The notes: a model not told the origin generated them from the sequence alone. DNA of 64,000 nucleotides from Desulfonauticus submarinus (GCF_900104045.1 NZ_FNIN01000003.1:62001-126000); one strand, 5' to 3'; positions 16,704 to 26,603 are shown, counted from the first letter of the stretch. Program-made: numbers and translations.

Positions 16704-17861
16704 TTATCCTTCAACTTCCTTTTTTACCCCAATAGCTACTTTATAAAGAATAGTTAAAATCAAAAAGCCTGCACAATATACACCAAAAGTAACCAAAAGC
16801 TCCAATTTAGTGGGCGCATATTCCACTATCTCTTCTAAAGGATTTGGAGTAAATCCACCTGCAATCATTCCAAGGCCCTTATCTATCCAACAACCTAAAA
16901 ATACTAACAAACAAGCTATTGCCAGAACATTATCTGATTGTCTATTTTGAGGAAAAAGAAGAATAAAAAACGCACCCAGACCTGCTAACATAGCTACCCA
17001 CATCCAAGCTACATATGTAGAATGCCCATCTAAACCTACAAATAAGTATTTTAAGTGAATCATATGCCCAGGAATATTACTATAAAAAGCTGTAAATACT
17101 TCTAAAGCTACAAAAAACAAGTTTATTATTGTCGCATAAGTAACTATTTTAGCTAAGCTTTGGATTGCTTCTTTTCCTGGATCCCATTTAGTAAAAATCT
17201 TCACAATATAACAAAGCAAAATAAGAAAAGCAGGCCCTGACGCAAATGCAGAAGCCAAAAATCTAGGAGCTAAAATAGCAGTTAACCAAAAATGTCTTCC
17301 TGGTAAGCCACAATATAAAAACGCGGTTACTGTATGAATACTAACAGCCCAAGGAATGGAGATATAAATAAAAGGTTTAATCCATTTTGGGGGTTCAACT
17401 CCTTTATGCTCGGCCTGTAAAGTTACCCAACCAATTAAAATGTTTAAAAATAAATACCCGTTTAAAACAATCATATCCCAAAATAAAATAGAGCCAGGAG
17501 TAGGATGAAGCAAAACATTTAACATTCGTTGAGGTTGACCTAAGTCAACAACAATAAAAAGCAAACACATAGAAACAGCTGCAACTGCCAAAAATTCACC
17601 TAAAATTAATACCCTGGCAAAAGGTTGATAATGATGTAAATACTTTGGAATAACCATCATAACTGCAGATGCAGCCACACCAACCAAAAATGTAAATTGA
17701 GCAATATAAAAACCCCAAGAGACATCTCTGCTCATTCCTGTTATGCTAAGACCTTCTCTCATTTGAAAGGTGTAGGCAAAAAAGCCTATAGCCACCCCTG
17801 CTAAAAGAAGGCCAATCCAACCCCAATAAAGTTTACTTCCTTTAATTGCTTTATCTAACAT
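16704..17861 (-). CDS. dsrP: DsrP, NrfD-like quinone-interacting membrane subunit
   Basis: A 385-residue NrfD/PsrC-family membrane protein with about ten helices. Recognisable segments are SWGFYIAQFTFLVGVAASAVM near the N-terminus and LHPTPGSILFWDMIVLNGYL. In the DsrMKJOP complex DsrP is thought to exchange electrons between the menaquinone pool and the periplasmic FeS protein DsrO. It follows dsrO by 13 bp. Confidence 0.96.
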   Translation of the reverse strand: MLDKAIKGSKLYWGWIGLLLAGVAIGFFAYTFQMREGLSITGMSRDVSWGFYIAQFTFLVGVAASAVMMVIPKYLHHYQPFARVLILGEFLAVAAVSMCLLFIVVDLGQPQRMLNVLLHPTPGSILFWDMIVLNGYLFLNILIGWVTLQAEHKGVEPPKWIKPFIYISIPWAVSIHTVTAFLYCGLPGRHFWLTAILAPRFLASAFASGPAFLILLCYIVKIFTKWDPGKEAIQSLAKIVTYATIINLFFVALEVFTAFYSNIPGHMIHLKYLFVGLDGHSTYVAWMWVAMLAGLGAFFILLFPQNRQSDNVLAIACLLVFLGCWIDKGLGMIAGGFTPNPLEEIVEYAPTKLELLVTFGVYCAGFLILTILYKVAIGVKKEVEG

Positions 17862-17874
17862 GACCTTTCACCTC

Positions 17875-18621
17875 TCATATTAAGTAGTACACACAAGGGA
17901 GTGTTCCTAATTCTGGTTTACGTGTAATAGCATACCTTTCAGCCAACACCTTTCTTACTTCTGAATGAGGGTCATTTAAATCTCCAAAATAAATAACCCC
18001 TTCTGCAGCCTCTACACAATAAGGCTTTTTCCCTTCATCTAACCTTTCATAACAGAATAAACACTTTTCCACTACACCTTTTGTTCTAGTTGGAAAATTA
18101 ATATTCTCCTCTTTCAAAAACTTACGCGGATCATAGAAATTAAAACTTCTAGAACCATAAGGACATGCAGCCATACAATACCTACACCCTATACAACGGT
18201 GAAAATCCATCATCACTATGCCATCTTCTCTCTTAAAAGTAGCTTTAGTAGGACAGACTCTCACACAAGGCGGGTTGTCACAATGGTTACATAAAGCTAA
18301 GGATTTTTTCTCTGGATACTCACTTAAGTGTACCTTATCCCCCATCTGACCAGGAAATAAATGATGAAAGGTTTCTATCCAAATCCACTTAATCTCTTTT
18401 TTGTTTGGAATATGGGGAATATTGTGAGCCTTATTACAGGCATTGATACACTTTTCCATTACTTCTTCAGTAAGTTTTTTAGTATCAATTGCCATAGCCC
18501 ACCGTTTTCCCTTACCATGGGCTCCTCCATGCTCTGTTGCTCTAAGCAAGCTTGGACACAAACTCCAGCCCAAGGTGGCTAACCCAATTGTCCTTAGAAA
18601 TTGTCTTCTGTTGCTTTTCAT
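17875..18621 (-). CDS. dsrO: DsrO, periplasmic iron-sulfur subunit
   Basis: The preferred start is the ATG at 18621, giving 248 residues. It places a Tat signal (RRQFLR at residues 5-10 and a hydrophobic stretch) at the N-terminus, has a GGGAG ribosome site, and overlaps the dsrJ stop by one base. An upstream ATG at 18690 would push the Tat motif inward. Several cysteine groups follow, including CNHCDNPPCVRVCP and CIGCRYCMAACPYG, for multiple [4Fe-4S] clusters. DsrO sits in the periplasm between the DsrJ cytochrome and DsrP. Confidence 0.95.
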   Translation of the reverse strand: MKSNRRQFLRTIGLATLGWSLCPSLLRATEHGGAHGKGKRWAMAIDTKKLTEEVMEKCINACNKAHNIPHIPNKKEIKWIWIETFHHLFPGQMGDKVHLSEYPEKKSLALCNHCDNPPCVRVCPTKATFKREDGIVMMDFHRCIGCRYCMAACPYGSRSFNFYDPRKFLKEENINFPTRTKGVVEKCLFCYERLDEGKKPYCVEAAEGVIYFGDLNDPHSEVRKVLAERYAITRKPELGTLPCVYYLI

Positions 18622-19001
18622 TATTTCTCCCCCTTTGGTGCCACATGGCAGTCCCAACAATAGGGAGACACTGCCAAAGATGTATGACATTGATCACAAA
18701 ACTTCTCTTTACTTTCATGACACTTCATACAGGTTTTACTTAAACTAATATGAATCTCTTTACCTGTTAAGCGACTCTTATATTTTGTAATATGTTCACG
18801 TACATACATATCTCGCCATTCATTTAATAATTGCATATGATCAGCTCGCATGAATTCCACACTTTCCACACAAGCCTTACTTTTGGGCTGCTCTAATTTT
18901 GGCCTTTGATAGGCTGCACTTCCAATATTATACCAAAAAGGAAACGTAAATAATGCCACGAAAATGGCTAATCCAGCTAGAATTTTTCCTCCATCATACA
19001 T
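18621..19001 (-). CDS. dsrJ: DsrJ, triheme cytochrome c
   Basis: A 126-residue cytochrome with an uncleaved N-terminal membrane anchor. Three heme c sites are visible: CMKCH at 91-95, CDQCH at 102-106 and CWDCH at 115-119. Cys44 lies in the segment known in DsrJ to give an unusual cysteine heme ligand. It is the periplasmic cytochrome of DsrMKJOP. The stop overlaps the dsrO start and the ribosome site (GGAGG) lies in the end of dsrK. Confidence 0.96.
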   Translation of the reverse strand: MYDGGKILAGLAIFVALFTFPFWYNIGSAAYQRPKLEQPKSKACVESVEFMRADHMQLLNEWRDMYVREHITKYKSRLTGKEIHISLSKTCMKCHESKEKFCDQCHTSLAVSPYCWDCHVAPKGEK

Positions 19002-19004
19002 TTG

Positions 19005-20621
19005 TTAACCCTCCTTACCTGGTAAGGGTTCTCCCCTCAAATCTGTCTCTCGTTCTTTTTCCCCTGGCAAAATAAGGGCATTGCCCACCAATTCATGAAC
19101 TCCTGTAACATCTACCTCAGGTACCCAATACTCCATTAGTGGAGGCAAGGCAGCCCTATCAATTGCACAAATACAAGCAAGCATGTTAACCCCATGCTTT
19201 TCATGAACATGCTTAACAGCATTTGCCCTTGGAAGACCACCTAAAAATCTAAGCTCTTCTATTTCACCAGCATTTAAACCAGCACCACTACCGCAACAAA
19301 AAGTCTGTTCCCGAATAGTATTTTCAGGCATCTCATAAAAATGGTTACAAACATTTTTAATCACATAACGAGGCTCTTCTAACAATCCCATACCTCTGGA
19401 GGGATTACAAGAATCATGGAAAGTTACTTTTATATGGTCATTTCTACTTTTATCCAATTTTAACTTTCCATGTTTTATTAAGTCTGCTGTAAACTCAGTT
19501 ATATGAACCATTTTTGTAGATTTAGCATTTTCAAACTTAGTGCCAGTAATCGGATTTACAGGTTCCTCTAGAAAATCAGCTGGACCATTCATTGTATCCA
19601 TATATTGATGGATAACACGCCACATATGTCCACATTCGCCACCTAAAATCCACTTTACACCAAGTCTTTTGGCTTCCAGATACATTTTAGCATTAAGCCT
19701 TTTCATCATTTCATGAGAAGTAAAAAAGCCAAAATTACCACCTTCAGAAGCATAAGTACTCCAAGTAACTTCTAAACCATATTCTTCTTTTAAATAATGA
19801 AACAACATTAAATAACCCATACAAGTATATGTGCCTGGGTCTGCAAAAACATCTCCTGAAGGAGTTATAAATAAAATATCTGCTCCCTTTTTATTAAATT
19901 CAGGTTCAGGACGAATTCCTGTAATATCCTCAATATCATCACAGAAAAACTCTAACATCTCTTTAAAGGCATGAGGTTGGATGCCAAGATGGTTACCAGT
20001 TCTGTAACAGTTGGCTACAGGAGTAGCGATCCAGTCAGTATTAAGTCCAAGCAAATTGGTGAGCTCTCTGCCTATAATTGTAATTTCTGCCTGGTCTATA
20101 CCATAAGGACAGAAAAGAGAGCACCTTCTACACTCTGTGCATTGATAAAAATAATACCACCACTCTTTAATAACTTCTTCTGTTAGCTTTCTTGCCCCTG
20201 CAAAACGACCTAATATTTTACCTGCTGTTGTAAATTCACCTCTATAAATGGAGCGCAAAAGTTCAGCCCTTAAAACAGGCATATTCTTAGGATCACCTGT
20301 GCCAATAAAAAAATGACACTTGTCAGCACACGCTCCACAACGAACACAAATGTCCATAAAAATTTTAAAAGTTCTGAACTTATCTAACCTATCCTTCATG
20401 CCCTGGCGAATAATTTCCATCCAATTTTCTGGCAGCTTCCAATCATCATCCAGAGGACTCCATTTGCGGGCATGAGGCATGCCAACATACTCAAGGCTTT
20501 TAGGGTTAGCAGGATAACAATAACGACCTTGTTTGATTTCCACAGGAATGTCCATCCATTCTCTCTTGGGCATCCTGTGAGAAATCTGGGAAAATAATTT
20601 TCTTGCATTTGGTAGAGCCAT
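19005..20621 (-). CDS. dsrK: DsrK, HdrD-like cytoplasmic catalytic subunit
   Basis: A 538-residue protein related to the heterodisulfide reductase catalytic subunit HdrD. Two [4Fe-4S] motifs are present (CVRCGACADKCH and CTECRRCSLFCPYG). They are followed by CCG-domain cysteines in GGECGHMW, FHDSCNPSRG and TFCCGSGAGLN, which build the special cubane cluster. DsrK is the site where electrons reach the DsrC persulfide or trisulfide. It lies 5 bp after dsrM. Confidence 0.97.
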   Translation of the reverse strand: MALPNARKLFSQISHRMPKREWMDIPVEIKQGRYCYPANPKSLEYVGMPHARKWSPLDDDWKLPENWMEIIRQGMKDRLDKFRTFKIFMDICVRCGACADKCHFFIGTGDPKNMPVLRAELLRSIYRGEFTTAGKILGRFAGARKLTEEVIKEWWYYFYQCTECRRCSLFCPYGIDQAEITIIGRELTNLLGLNTDWIATPVANCYRTGNHLGIQPHAFKEMLEFFCDDIEDITGIRPEPEFNKKGADILFITPSGDVFADPGTYTCMGYLMLFHYLKEEYGLEVTWSTYASEGGNFGFFTSHEMMKRLNAKMYLEAKRLGVKWILGGECGHMWRVIHQYMDTMNGPADFLEEPVNPITGTKFENAKSTKMVHITEFTADLIKHGKLKLDKSRNDHIKVTFHDSCNPSRGMGLLEEPRYVIKNVCNHFYEMPENTIREQTFCCGSGAGLNAGEIEELRFLGGLPRANAVKHVHEKHGVNMLACICAIDRAALPPLMEYWVPEVDVTGVHELVGNALILPGEKERETDLRGEPLPGKEG

Positions 20622-20626
20622 AGGTA

Positions 20627-21649
20627 CTACTCCTTACTTTCAGCTGGCTGTTGTTCTAAAGGTTTTTCTACAGGTAACCCAGCCTCAACCATTTTTTCTC
20701 TAAATTCATCTTCATAAGCTTCATAAGTATGAACCTTAACAGGATAATTCCAAGGATTAATATGCCTTTTCATCCTGTTATTATTAGCTAAATTTCGTGT
20801 GGGGCTTAAGAAAACTCCACCCATATGCATAAGTTTACTTAAAGGAAAATATACAAGCAATACTGAAACCAAAAACACGTGAATATAAAAAATTGCACTT
20901 ACACCTTCAGGAATAGTTGGCTTTAAAGTAACCAACCCCATTGTAAGTTGCTTAATACCAATCACATCAGTTTTTACAAAATAGCGCATTAAAATACCTG
21001 ATATTACAATCCCAAAAATTAAGAACAAAGGAAAATAATCTGCTGGTAAGGAAATATAGCGAATTTTAGGCACCACTAGTCTTCTTAATAAAAGATACCC
21101 TAAAGCAACCAAAATAACTACATCTGTCATATAAATGTGAGGAGCTCCAATTTGAAGCATCCCGTCAACCTTATCTAGAGCCTGAAAAATAAAAGGAACA
21201 GGCTCAGTAAAGAACCTCATATGACGAACAAAAATAGTTAAAAATGAATAATGAAACATCAAAGCAAACAACCACAACCATTTAGAAGATGCATAGGCAA
21301 GTTTTGGACCATCGTAGAGCTCAACTTTAGTATTACGAAAAAGAGATCTAAAAGTGACCACTTCAAAAAACATACGTAAAATAACGCCCCACGTGGTAGA
21401 AGGGTTGTCAATTTTATTTTGCTTTATCCAGGGCAAAGAAAATTCCTGACCCGCTGTTGTAGGAATTCTAAAAGGAACAGGAGACTTGCCCCATTTAACA
21501 ACCCTCAACACAAAACCTACAATAAAAAAGAGCACGGCCACATAGGGTATAACCACCCCAAATAAATAATGGAGGCCCAATGCTCCTGCCCCTAATAGGG
21601 CAATTAACACCAATCCAAAGACCAAGAAGAGTGAATAAATCGCTTTCAT
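20627..21649 (-). CDS. dsrM: DsrM, NarI-like cytochrome b subunit
   Basis: A 340-residue membrane protein of the NarG-gamma/cytochrome b type. It has about six helices and histidines in FHYSFLTIFVRHMRFF and FYIHVFLVSVLLVYFPLSKLMH as likely heme b ligands. DsrM exchanges electrons with menaquinol and passes them to DsrK. It is the first Dsr subunit gene in the operon and follows an RsbRD-domain gene by 31 bp. Confidence 0.96.
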   Translation of the reverse strand: MKAIYSLFLVFGLVLIALLGAGALGLHYLFGVVIPYVAVLFFIVGFVLRVVKWGKSPVPFRIPTTAGQEFSLPWIKQNKIDNPSTTWGVILRMFFEVVTFRSLFRNTKVELYDGPKLAYASSKWLWLFALMFHYSFLTIFVRHMRFFTEPVPFIFQALDKVDGMLQIGAPHIYMTDVVILVALGYLLLRRLVVPKIRYISLPADYFPLFLIFGIVISGILMRYFVKTDVIGIKQLTMGLVTLKPTIPEGVSAIFYIHVFLVSVLLVYFPLSKLMHMGGVFLSPTRNLANNNRMKRHINPWNYPVKVHTYEAYEDEFREKMVEAGLPVEKPLEQQPAESKE

Positions 21650-21680
21650 CTACCAATACCCCTCTTTAAGTTTTATTTTT

Positions 21681-22196
21681 TTACAACTCCCCTACCTCTT
21701 TTATAAGTCCAGCTCTTTCCAAGAGCCTATGCACCCTCGAATTCATATAATTAGCCTTTTGACTCCATACTTTTTCTCTACACTGCATATAAAGATCAAA
21801 AGCTAACCCAACCAATTCATCTGTCTTTTGCACAAACTGGTTGTATTCCTCATAAAGATTTTGCTTCTTTATATCTTTTTTAAGAATATCCCAAACCACT
21901 CTTTTTAAAGAAAACACAAAATTAAGAGCTAAAGACGGGGAAAACTCTTGCAAAGAACGAATACGTACAATTCCATCTACCCAATCCAAAAGTTCTTTGG
22001 AACTTTTTTCTTTTAAAAGTTCATCAAAAATTCTTTCTAGATTTAAACGAAAGGTATTGCCTACAGGATTGGTAAATTTATTTAGATTAGATTTGAAAAA
22101 TTGCGCAGATTCAGGTGGATAGCTAGAAAGCAAATCTTCGAACCAATGATTTAAAATCGTTTTTTTCTTTTCTTTAAGTAAAGAATAAAATTTCAT
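21681..22196 (-). CDS. RsbRD N-terminal-domain protein upstream of dsrM
   Basis: A 171-residue soluble protein that matches the RsbRD N-terminal domain type: a helical bundle with ILNHWFEDLLSSYPPESAQFF at the start and FVFSLKRVVWDIL in the middle. That domain is globin-like without heme and occurs as a sensor in stressosome proteins. It is the first gene of the dsrMKJOP transcript and has a good promoter upstream. A regulatory or assembly role for the complex is an inference from position. Confidence 0.75.
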   Translation of the reverse strand: MKFYSLLKEKKKTILNHWFEDLLSSYPPESAQFFKSNLNKFTNPVGNTFRLNLERIFDELLKEKSSKELLDWVDGIVRIRSLQEFSPSLALNFVFSLKRVVWDILKKDIKKQNLYEEYNQFVQKTDELVGLAFDLYMQCREKVWSQKANYMNSRVHRLLERAGLIKEVGEL

Positions 22197-22236
22197 AAAA
22201 GTTACTATCTCCTTTCATTCATACCGATTGAAAGGC

Positions 22237-22265
22237 TTATTAAACTAGCCTGGGTTTATCGTCAA
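22237..22265 (-). promoter_or_regulatory. Promoter of the dsrMKJOP operon
   Basis: On the minus strand TTGACG (22265-22260) and TAATAA (22242-22237) are separated by 17 bp, about 40 bp before the start of the RsbRD-domain gene. Both hexamers fit the sigma70 consensus well. Unlike the dsrA promoter, no Rex-like palindrome is visible. Confidence 0.6.
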
Positions 22266-22407
22266 GATAATTTGGGAAAATATTAACAAGAGAAAGCCGC
22301 AGCTTTAGACTACTTTAACTTTAAAATAATTAAGAAAGTAAAAAAATTTTAAAATCAAGTCATTTTCTTAAAAAAGTAACAACTAGCCACTCTTCTATAT
22401 GAAACAT

Positions 22408-23748
22408 TTAGATTCTTAAGTGTACATAATATCCCTGTCCATCCCTAACTACTAAAAATAAAACTCTATTTTTTAATCTCAGCCTGCTAAAAAGCATTGC
22501 CATTTGTTTTACGCTATTTACCGCTATTCCTCCAACCTTTATAATTAAATCCCCGGGATGAAGTCCTAAAAGAAAGGCAGGAGTACGAGAGTAAACTTTT
22601 GTAACCACGACACCTTTTTTCCCTCTTCTATCTTTAACTTCTATTCCCCATCTTTTTCTCATTAACTCTAAACACGTAGAGGAAGTAAGAGGGCTTAAAA
22701 AAAGTTTTTGTTTTATTATTTTTCTCTTATGCCAAATCCATAACCTAATCTCGTCTTTAGAGGTAAAATTTTTTAATAAATCAATATACTCATCTTTATC
22801 GCCTATCTCGTAGTTATTAATTCTAACTAATACATCTCCAGGTTTTAAGCCAATTTTAAAACCAGGTGTATTTGGAAAAATTTCTGTAACCAAAACACCT
22901 TTAGCTTGCTTTAGCCCCAAATAAGAGGCAATCTCGGGGGTAACATCTTGAGCCATTATGCCCAGCCAAACAGGTTGAACATATCCTCTTACTACTAAAT
23001 CTTTTTGCACATTTTTAGCCTTGTCTATCGGAATGGCAAAGCCTATTCCTTGGGCCTCCTTATAAATAGCTGTATTAATACCTATTACCTCTCCTAAAAT
23101 ATTTACTAACGGCCCTCCACTATTACCTGGATTAATAGCTGCATCTGTTTGAATAAAGTCTGTAAATAATCCCTGAGATGTTTTAATTGTCCTTTTTAAA
23201 GCAGAAACAACCCCTGTGGTTACAGTATGACCAAAACCATAAGGATTCCCAATAGCAATAACTGTCTCTCCTATCATCAAGTCTTTAGAAGTACCAAGCC
23301 TAGCTACAGGCAACTTGCCCTTACCCTGAATTTTTAAAATAGCTAGATCAAAATCTGGATCAGAACCAACAAGTTCTGCCTTATATTCTCGACCATCTAA
23401 TAATTTTACTGTTATCTGATAAGCTCCTTCTATAACATGAGCATTAGTTAAAACATAACGGCTTACGTGGTCGATAATAAATCCTGAGCCTAAACTTTTT
23501 TGAACAAATTTTTGTTTAAAATCTGGAGGGAAAAAATCATCAAAAAAAGAAAATCCAAAAATAGAAGAAAATGGATTTATTTCTTGCTCTATTATTTTTT
23601 GTGTATAAATATTTACTACACTAGGAGAAACATGTTCAACTGCTCTTACTATAAGATTTTTTCTTAATTCAATGCCTGGTTGAGCAAAAACACAAACATC
23701 TAAAAAGGCAAAAAATATCCCTATTAAAATCCCTATCTTTTTTAGCAT
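22408..23748 (-). CDS. HtrA/DegP-type periplasmic serine protease
   Basis: A 446-residue protease. A signal peptide covers about residues 1-22. The catalytic triad is His104 in TNAHVIEG, Asp134 in DFDLAIL and Ser210 in GNSGGPL. Two PDZ domains follow, with [22 protein letters not shown] and [22 protein letters not shown]. It degrades or refolds damaged envelope proteins. It is the last gene of hsp20-htpX-htrA. It could be called DegP, DegQ or DegS-like, and two PDZ domains favour DegP/DegQ. Confidence 0.93.
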   Translation of the reverse strand: MLKKIGILIGIFFAFLDVCVFAQPGIELRKNLIVRAVEHVSPSVVNIYTQKIIEQEINPFSSIFGFSFFDDFFPPDFKQKFVQKSLGSGFIIDHVSRYVLTNAHVIEGAYQITVKLLDGREYKAELVGSDPDFDLAILKIQGKGKLPVARLGTSKDLMIGETVIAIGNPYGFGHTVTTGVVSALKRTIKTSQGLFTDFIQTDAAINPGNSGGPLVNILGEVIGINTAIYKEAQGIGFAIPIDKAKNVQKDLVVRGYVQPVWLGIMAQDVTPEIASYLGLKQAKGVLVTEIFPNTPGFKIGLKPGDVLVRINNYEIGDKDEYIDLLKNFTSKDEIRLWIWHKRKIIKQKLFLSPLTSSTCLELMRKRWGIEVKDRRGKKGVVVTKVYSRTPAFLLGLHPGDLIIKVGGIAVNSVKQMAMLFSRLRLKNRVLFLVVRDGQGYYVHLRI

Positions 23749-23778
23749 ATCCTACCTCTATAAAAAATTCATACTAAC

Positions 23779-24636
23779 TTAAAAACTATACCTCATCTCT
23801 CTAAGCCTTCTTATTCTTTCTTGAATTGGAGGATGGGTACTAAATAAAGCCATTAAACTTTCTCCACGAAGAGGATTTACAATAAACATATGGGCTGTGG
23901 CTGGGCTAACTTGTGCAGCACCCATATGACGAGAATAGGCGTCTAATTTTTCTAAAGCTGAGGCCAAATATTCAGGATTTCCACACAAAGCAGCTCCTGT
24001 TTCATCTGCAAGATATTCTCTTGAACGAGAAATTGCCAATTGAATCAACATAGCAGCTATAGGAGCTACTATTGCCATCACTAAGGCTAATAGTGGATTT
24101 CCTCCATCTTCCTCATCACTTCTTCCAAAACCAAAAATAACTGCCCATCTTACCATACTAGCAACAAACATAATTACACCTGCCAAAGTAGCGGCAATTG
24201 TCTGAATTAAAATATCTCGATTTTTTATATGACCAATTTCATGGGCTAAAACACCTTTTAACTCTTCTTGAGATAAAATTTTTAAAATACCTTCTGTTAC
24301 AGCAACTACCCCAGTATTTGGATTTCTGCCCGTAGCAAAGGCATTGGGAACATCCTGAGGTAAAATATAAATCTTTGGTTTTGGAATACCTGCTTTTCTC
24401 GCTAATTCTTCTACTATTTGATGTAAAAAAGGAGCCTCTTGTTCGCTCACTTCTCTTGCCTGATACATTGCCAACACAATCTTATCACTAAACCAATAAC
24501 TACCGATATTCATCATAAGAGCTAAAATAAAAGCTATAATCAATCCTTGCTCTCCACCTAATGCTCTTCCAAAAAACAAAATAATAGCAGTTAAAAAAGC
24601 AAGAAATATAAAAGTCTTAATTTGATTACTAATCAT
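23779..24636 (-). CDS. htpX: HtpX-family membrane metalloprotease
   Basis: A 285-residue M48 protease. The zinc site is His132-Glu133-x2-His136 in AHEIGH, with Glu207 in SREYLADE as third ligand. Two hydrophobic helices lie near the N-terminus (about 9-48) and two more near 147-202. HtpX degrades misfolded membrane proteins. It is 8 bp downstream of hsp20, consistent with a shared stress response. Confidence 0.95.
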   Translation of the reverse strand: MISNQIKTFIFLAFLTAIILFFGRALGGEQGLIIAFILALMMNIGSYWFSDKIVLAMYQAREVSEQEAPFLHQIVEELARKAGIPKPKIYILPQDVPNAFATGRNPNTGVVAVTEGILKILSQEELKGVLAHEIGHIKNRDILIQTIAATLAGVIMFVASMVRWAVIFGFGRSDEEDGGNPLLALVMAIVAPIAAMLIQLAISRSREYLADETGAALCGNPEYLASALEKLDAYSRHMGAAQVSPATAHMFIVNPLRGESLMALFSTHPPIQERIRRLREMRYSF

Positions 24637-24644
24637 AGATGCTA

Positions 24645-25088
24645 TTATCCCTCCTCTATATTAATTTTGATATTCTTAGATATATGTTTCTTTTTCAAAA
24701 GACTAATTACTAAAATACCTTTTTGAAGTTTAGCGCTAATTTCTCTCGTATCTACATATTCTGGAACAATAAATTTTCTAGCAAAAGGCCCATAGGAACG
24801 CTCTAAAAGATGATATTCACTGCCACATACATCTTTTTCCAACCTACGTTCACCATAAATACGTAACTCTCTTCCCTTTATCTCTACCTCAATTTTTTCT
24901 TCCGCAATGCCAGGAAGCTCTATTTCTAAAACAAAAAATTCTTCTGTTTCATAAATATCTGTCTTGGGTTTCCACAAGGCACATTCGCTTTTCTCTTCTC
25001 CTTTACTTTCCACTTCATCCATCAACCGTAAAATTTCATCCCGCATATTTTGAATCTCTAGCCATGGATTTAAAACTAACTTAGCCAT
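24645..25088 (-). CDS. Hsp20 small heat-shock protein
   Basis: A 147-residue alpha-crystallin-family chaperone. The core domain has TDIYETEEFFVLEIELPGI, IEVEIKGRELRIYGER and the conserved LQKGILVISL near the C-terminus. It binds unfolding proteins without ATP. First gene of hsp20-htpX-htrA, preceded by a good promoter and an AGGGAG ribosome site. Confidence 0.93.
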   Translation of the reverse strand: MAKLVLNPWLEIQNMRDEILRLMDEVESKGEEKSECALWKPKTDIYETEEFFVLEIELPGIAEEKIEVEIKGRELRIYGERRLEKDVCGSEYHLLERSYGPFARKFIVPEYVDTREISAKLQKGILVISLLKKKHISKNIKINIEEG

Positions 25089-25132
25089 TTTTAAACTCCC
25101 TAACTTTATTCATTTATTAGTTATTAGTAGTG

Positions 25133-25160
25133 TAGATAAACACCCTTATAAAGCTGTCAA
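25133..25160 (-). promoter_or_regulatory. Promoter of hsp20-htpX-htrA
   Basis: On the minus strand TTGACA (25160-25155) and TATCTA (25138-25133) are 16 bp apart, 45 bp before the hsp20 start. It looks like a housekeeping sigma70 promoter. No sigma32-type or CIRCE element was seen. Confidence 0.5.
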
Positions 25161-25298
25161 CTAAAATATTTTAAGCAAATTTTTTAAACCTTTAAAATAA
25201 TCACTTACTTGCTCTTTTTTTAAAAAAAGCTTAATAATAATTTTACTAATAAGATAAAAAAAATTTTGTTAAACACATACAAAGGGGGATAAGTTACA

Positions 25299-26594
25299 AT
25301 GAGTTTAAAGAAAAAATTAAATACCTTAGTAGAAACTTTAGGCCAAGCAAAAATTCATTCGCCCTTAAAAACTTGTCGTTTTATTAATGAAAAAAATACT
25401 CTAACCCTTCCTATTCCCAAAGAACTATTAGATGAAAATGACCAGGGACCATACTCTATTGTATGTGAAGAAGCAGGTCCGCGCCAACTTCTATATTTTG
25501 ATCCACCTAAAACAAAGTGCGCAATTGTGACTTGTGGTGGACTTTGCCCTGGAATCAATGATGTAATTCGTTCTATTGTAATGACGTGTTATCATAATTA
25601 TAACGTCGCCTCAGTTGTAGGAATCCGTTACGGCTTACAAGGACTTATCCCCAAATACGGACACCCCCTTGTAGAATTAGATCCATCTACTGTGAGCAAT
25701 ATTCATGAATTTGGTGGAACAATACTTGGCTCATCTAGAGGACACCAATCCCCAGAAGAAATTGTAGATAGTTTAGAAAGATTAAACATTAATATTCTTT
25801 TTATGATTGGTGGCGATGGTACAATGAAAGCAGCTAGGGCTATCTACAAAGAAATCAAAAAACGCAAACTTAAATTGAGTGTAATTGGAATCCCTAAGAC
25901 CATAGACAATGACATTTACTTAGTTTCTCAAACTTTTGGCTTTGATACTGCTGTAGAAAAGGCAACAGAGGCCATCCGTTGTGCCCATACTGAAGCCATT
26001 GGAGCTCCAAATGGAATTGGAATGGTAAAGTTAATGGGCAGAGAGTCTGGATTTATTGCAGCCCAAGCCACATTAGCTTTAAAAGAAGTAAATTTTGTCT
26101 TAATTCCTGAAGTTCCGTTTAATATTCATGGGGAAAATGGTTTTCTTAGTCATCTAGAAAAAAGAATTTTATCCCGAGGTCATGCTGTAGTTGTTGTAGC
26201 AGAAGGAGCAGGACAAGATTTATTTGACAATTTAGGAACAGATGCTTCAGGTAATAAAAAATTAGGAGATATTTGTGCAGTATTAAGAGAAGAAATAAAA
26301 AAATACTTTACAAGTAAAAATATACCCTATACTTTAAAATTTATAGATCCGAGTTATATTATTCGTTCAATTCCAGCTAATGCAAATGATCGAGTATATT
26401 GCGGTTTCTTAGGACAACATGCAGTACATGCAGGAATGAGTGGAAAAACAAATATGCTTGTCAGTAGACTACAAGATAGATATATTTATTTACCTATTTC
26501 AATAGTTACTCAAAAAAGAAGAAAGTTAAATCCTAATTCTAATTACTGGAGTGCAGTATTGTCCTCTACAGGACAACCTTTAAATATGGAATAA
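25299..26594 (+). CDS. Long-form ATP-dependent 6-phosphofructokinase
   Basis: A 431-residue phosphofructokinase with an N-terminal extension of about 70 residues compared with the E. coli enzyme. GGDGT at 171-175 has Gly where PPi-dependent enzymes have Asp, which predicts ATP as donor. PKTIDND at 199-205 has Lys where the short bacterial ATP enzymes have Gly. This combination occurs in the long ATP-PFK group found in trypanosomes, plants and some bacteria. It has an AGGGGG ribosome site and a possible weak promoter (TTGCTC, 17 bp, TAATAA at 25209-25237). UDP-glucose pyrophosphorylase follows by 9 bp. Confidence 0.92.
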   Translation: MSLKKKLNTLVETLGQAKIHSPLKTCRFINEKNTLTLPIPKELLDENDQGPYSIVCEEAGPRQLLYFDPPKTKCAIVTCGGLCPGINDVIRSIVMTCYHNYNVASVVGIRYGLQGLIPKYGHPLVELDPSTVSNIHEFGGTILGSSRGHQSPEEIVDSLERLNINILFMIGGDGTMKAARAIYKEIKKRKLKLSVIGIPKTIDNDIYLVSQTFGFDTAVEKATEAIRCAHTEAIGAPNGIGMVKLMGRESGFIAAQATLALKEVNFVLIPEVPFNIHGENGFLSHLEKRILSRGHAVVVVAEGAGQDLFDNLGTDASGNKKLGDICAVLREEIKKYFTSKNIPYTLKFIDPSYIIRSIPANANDRVYCGFLGQHAVHAGMSGKTNMLVSRLQDRYIYLPISIVTQKRRKLNPNSNYWSAVLSSTGQPLNME

Positions 26595-26603
26595 GGAGAT
26601 AAT

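Noticed and set aside
18621-18690. Longer dsrO reading that starts at 18690
   Set aside because: It would place the Tat motif about 28 residues inward and lies inside dsrJ; the ATG at 18621 has a good ribosome site and a one-base overlap with the dsrJ stop.
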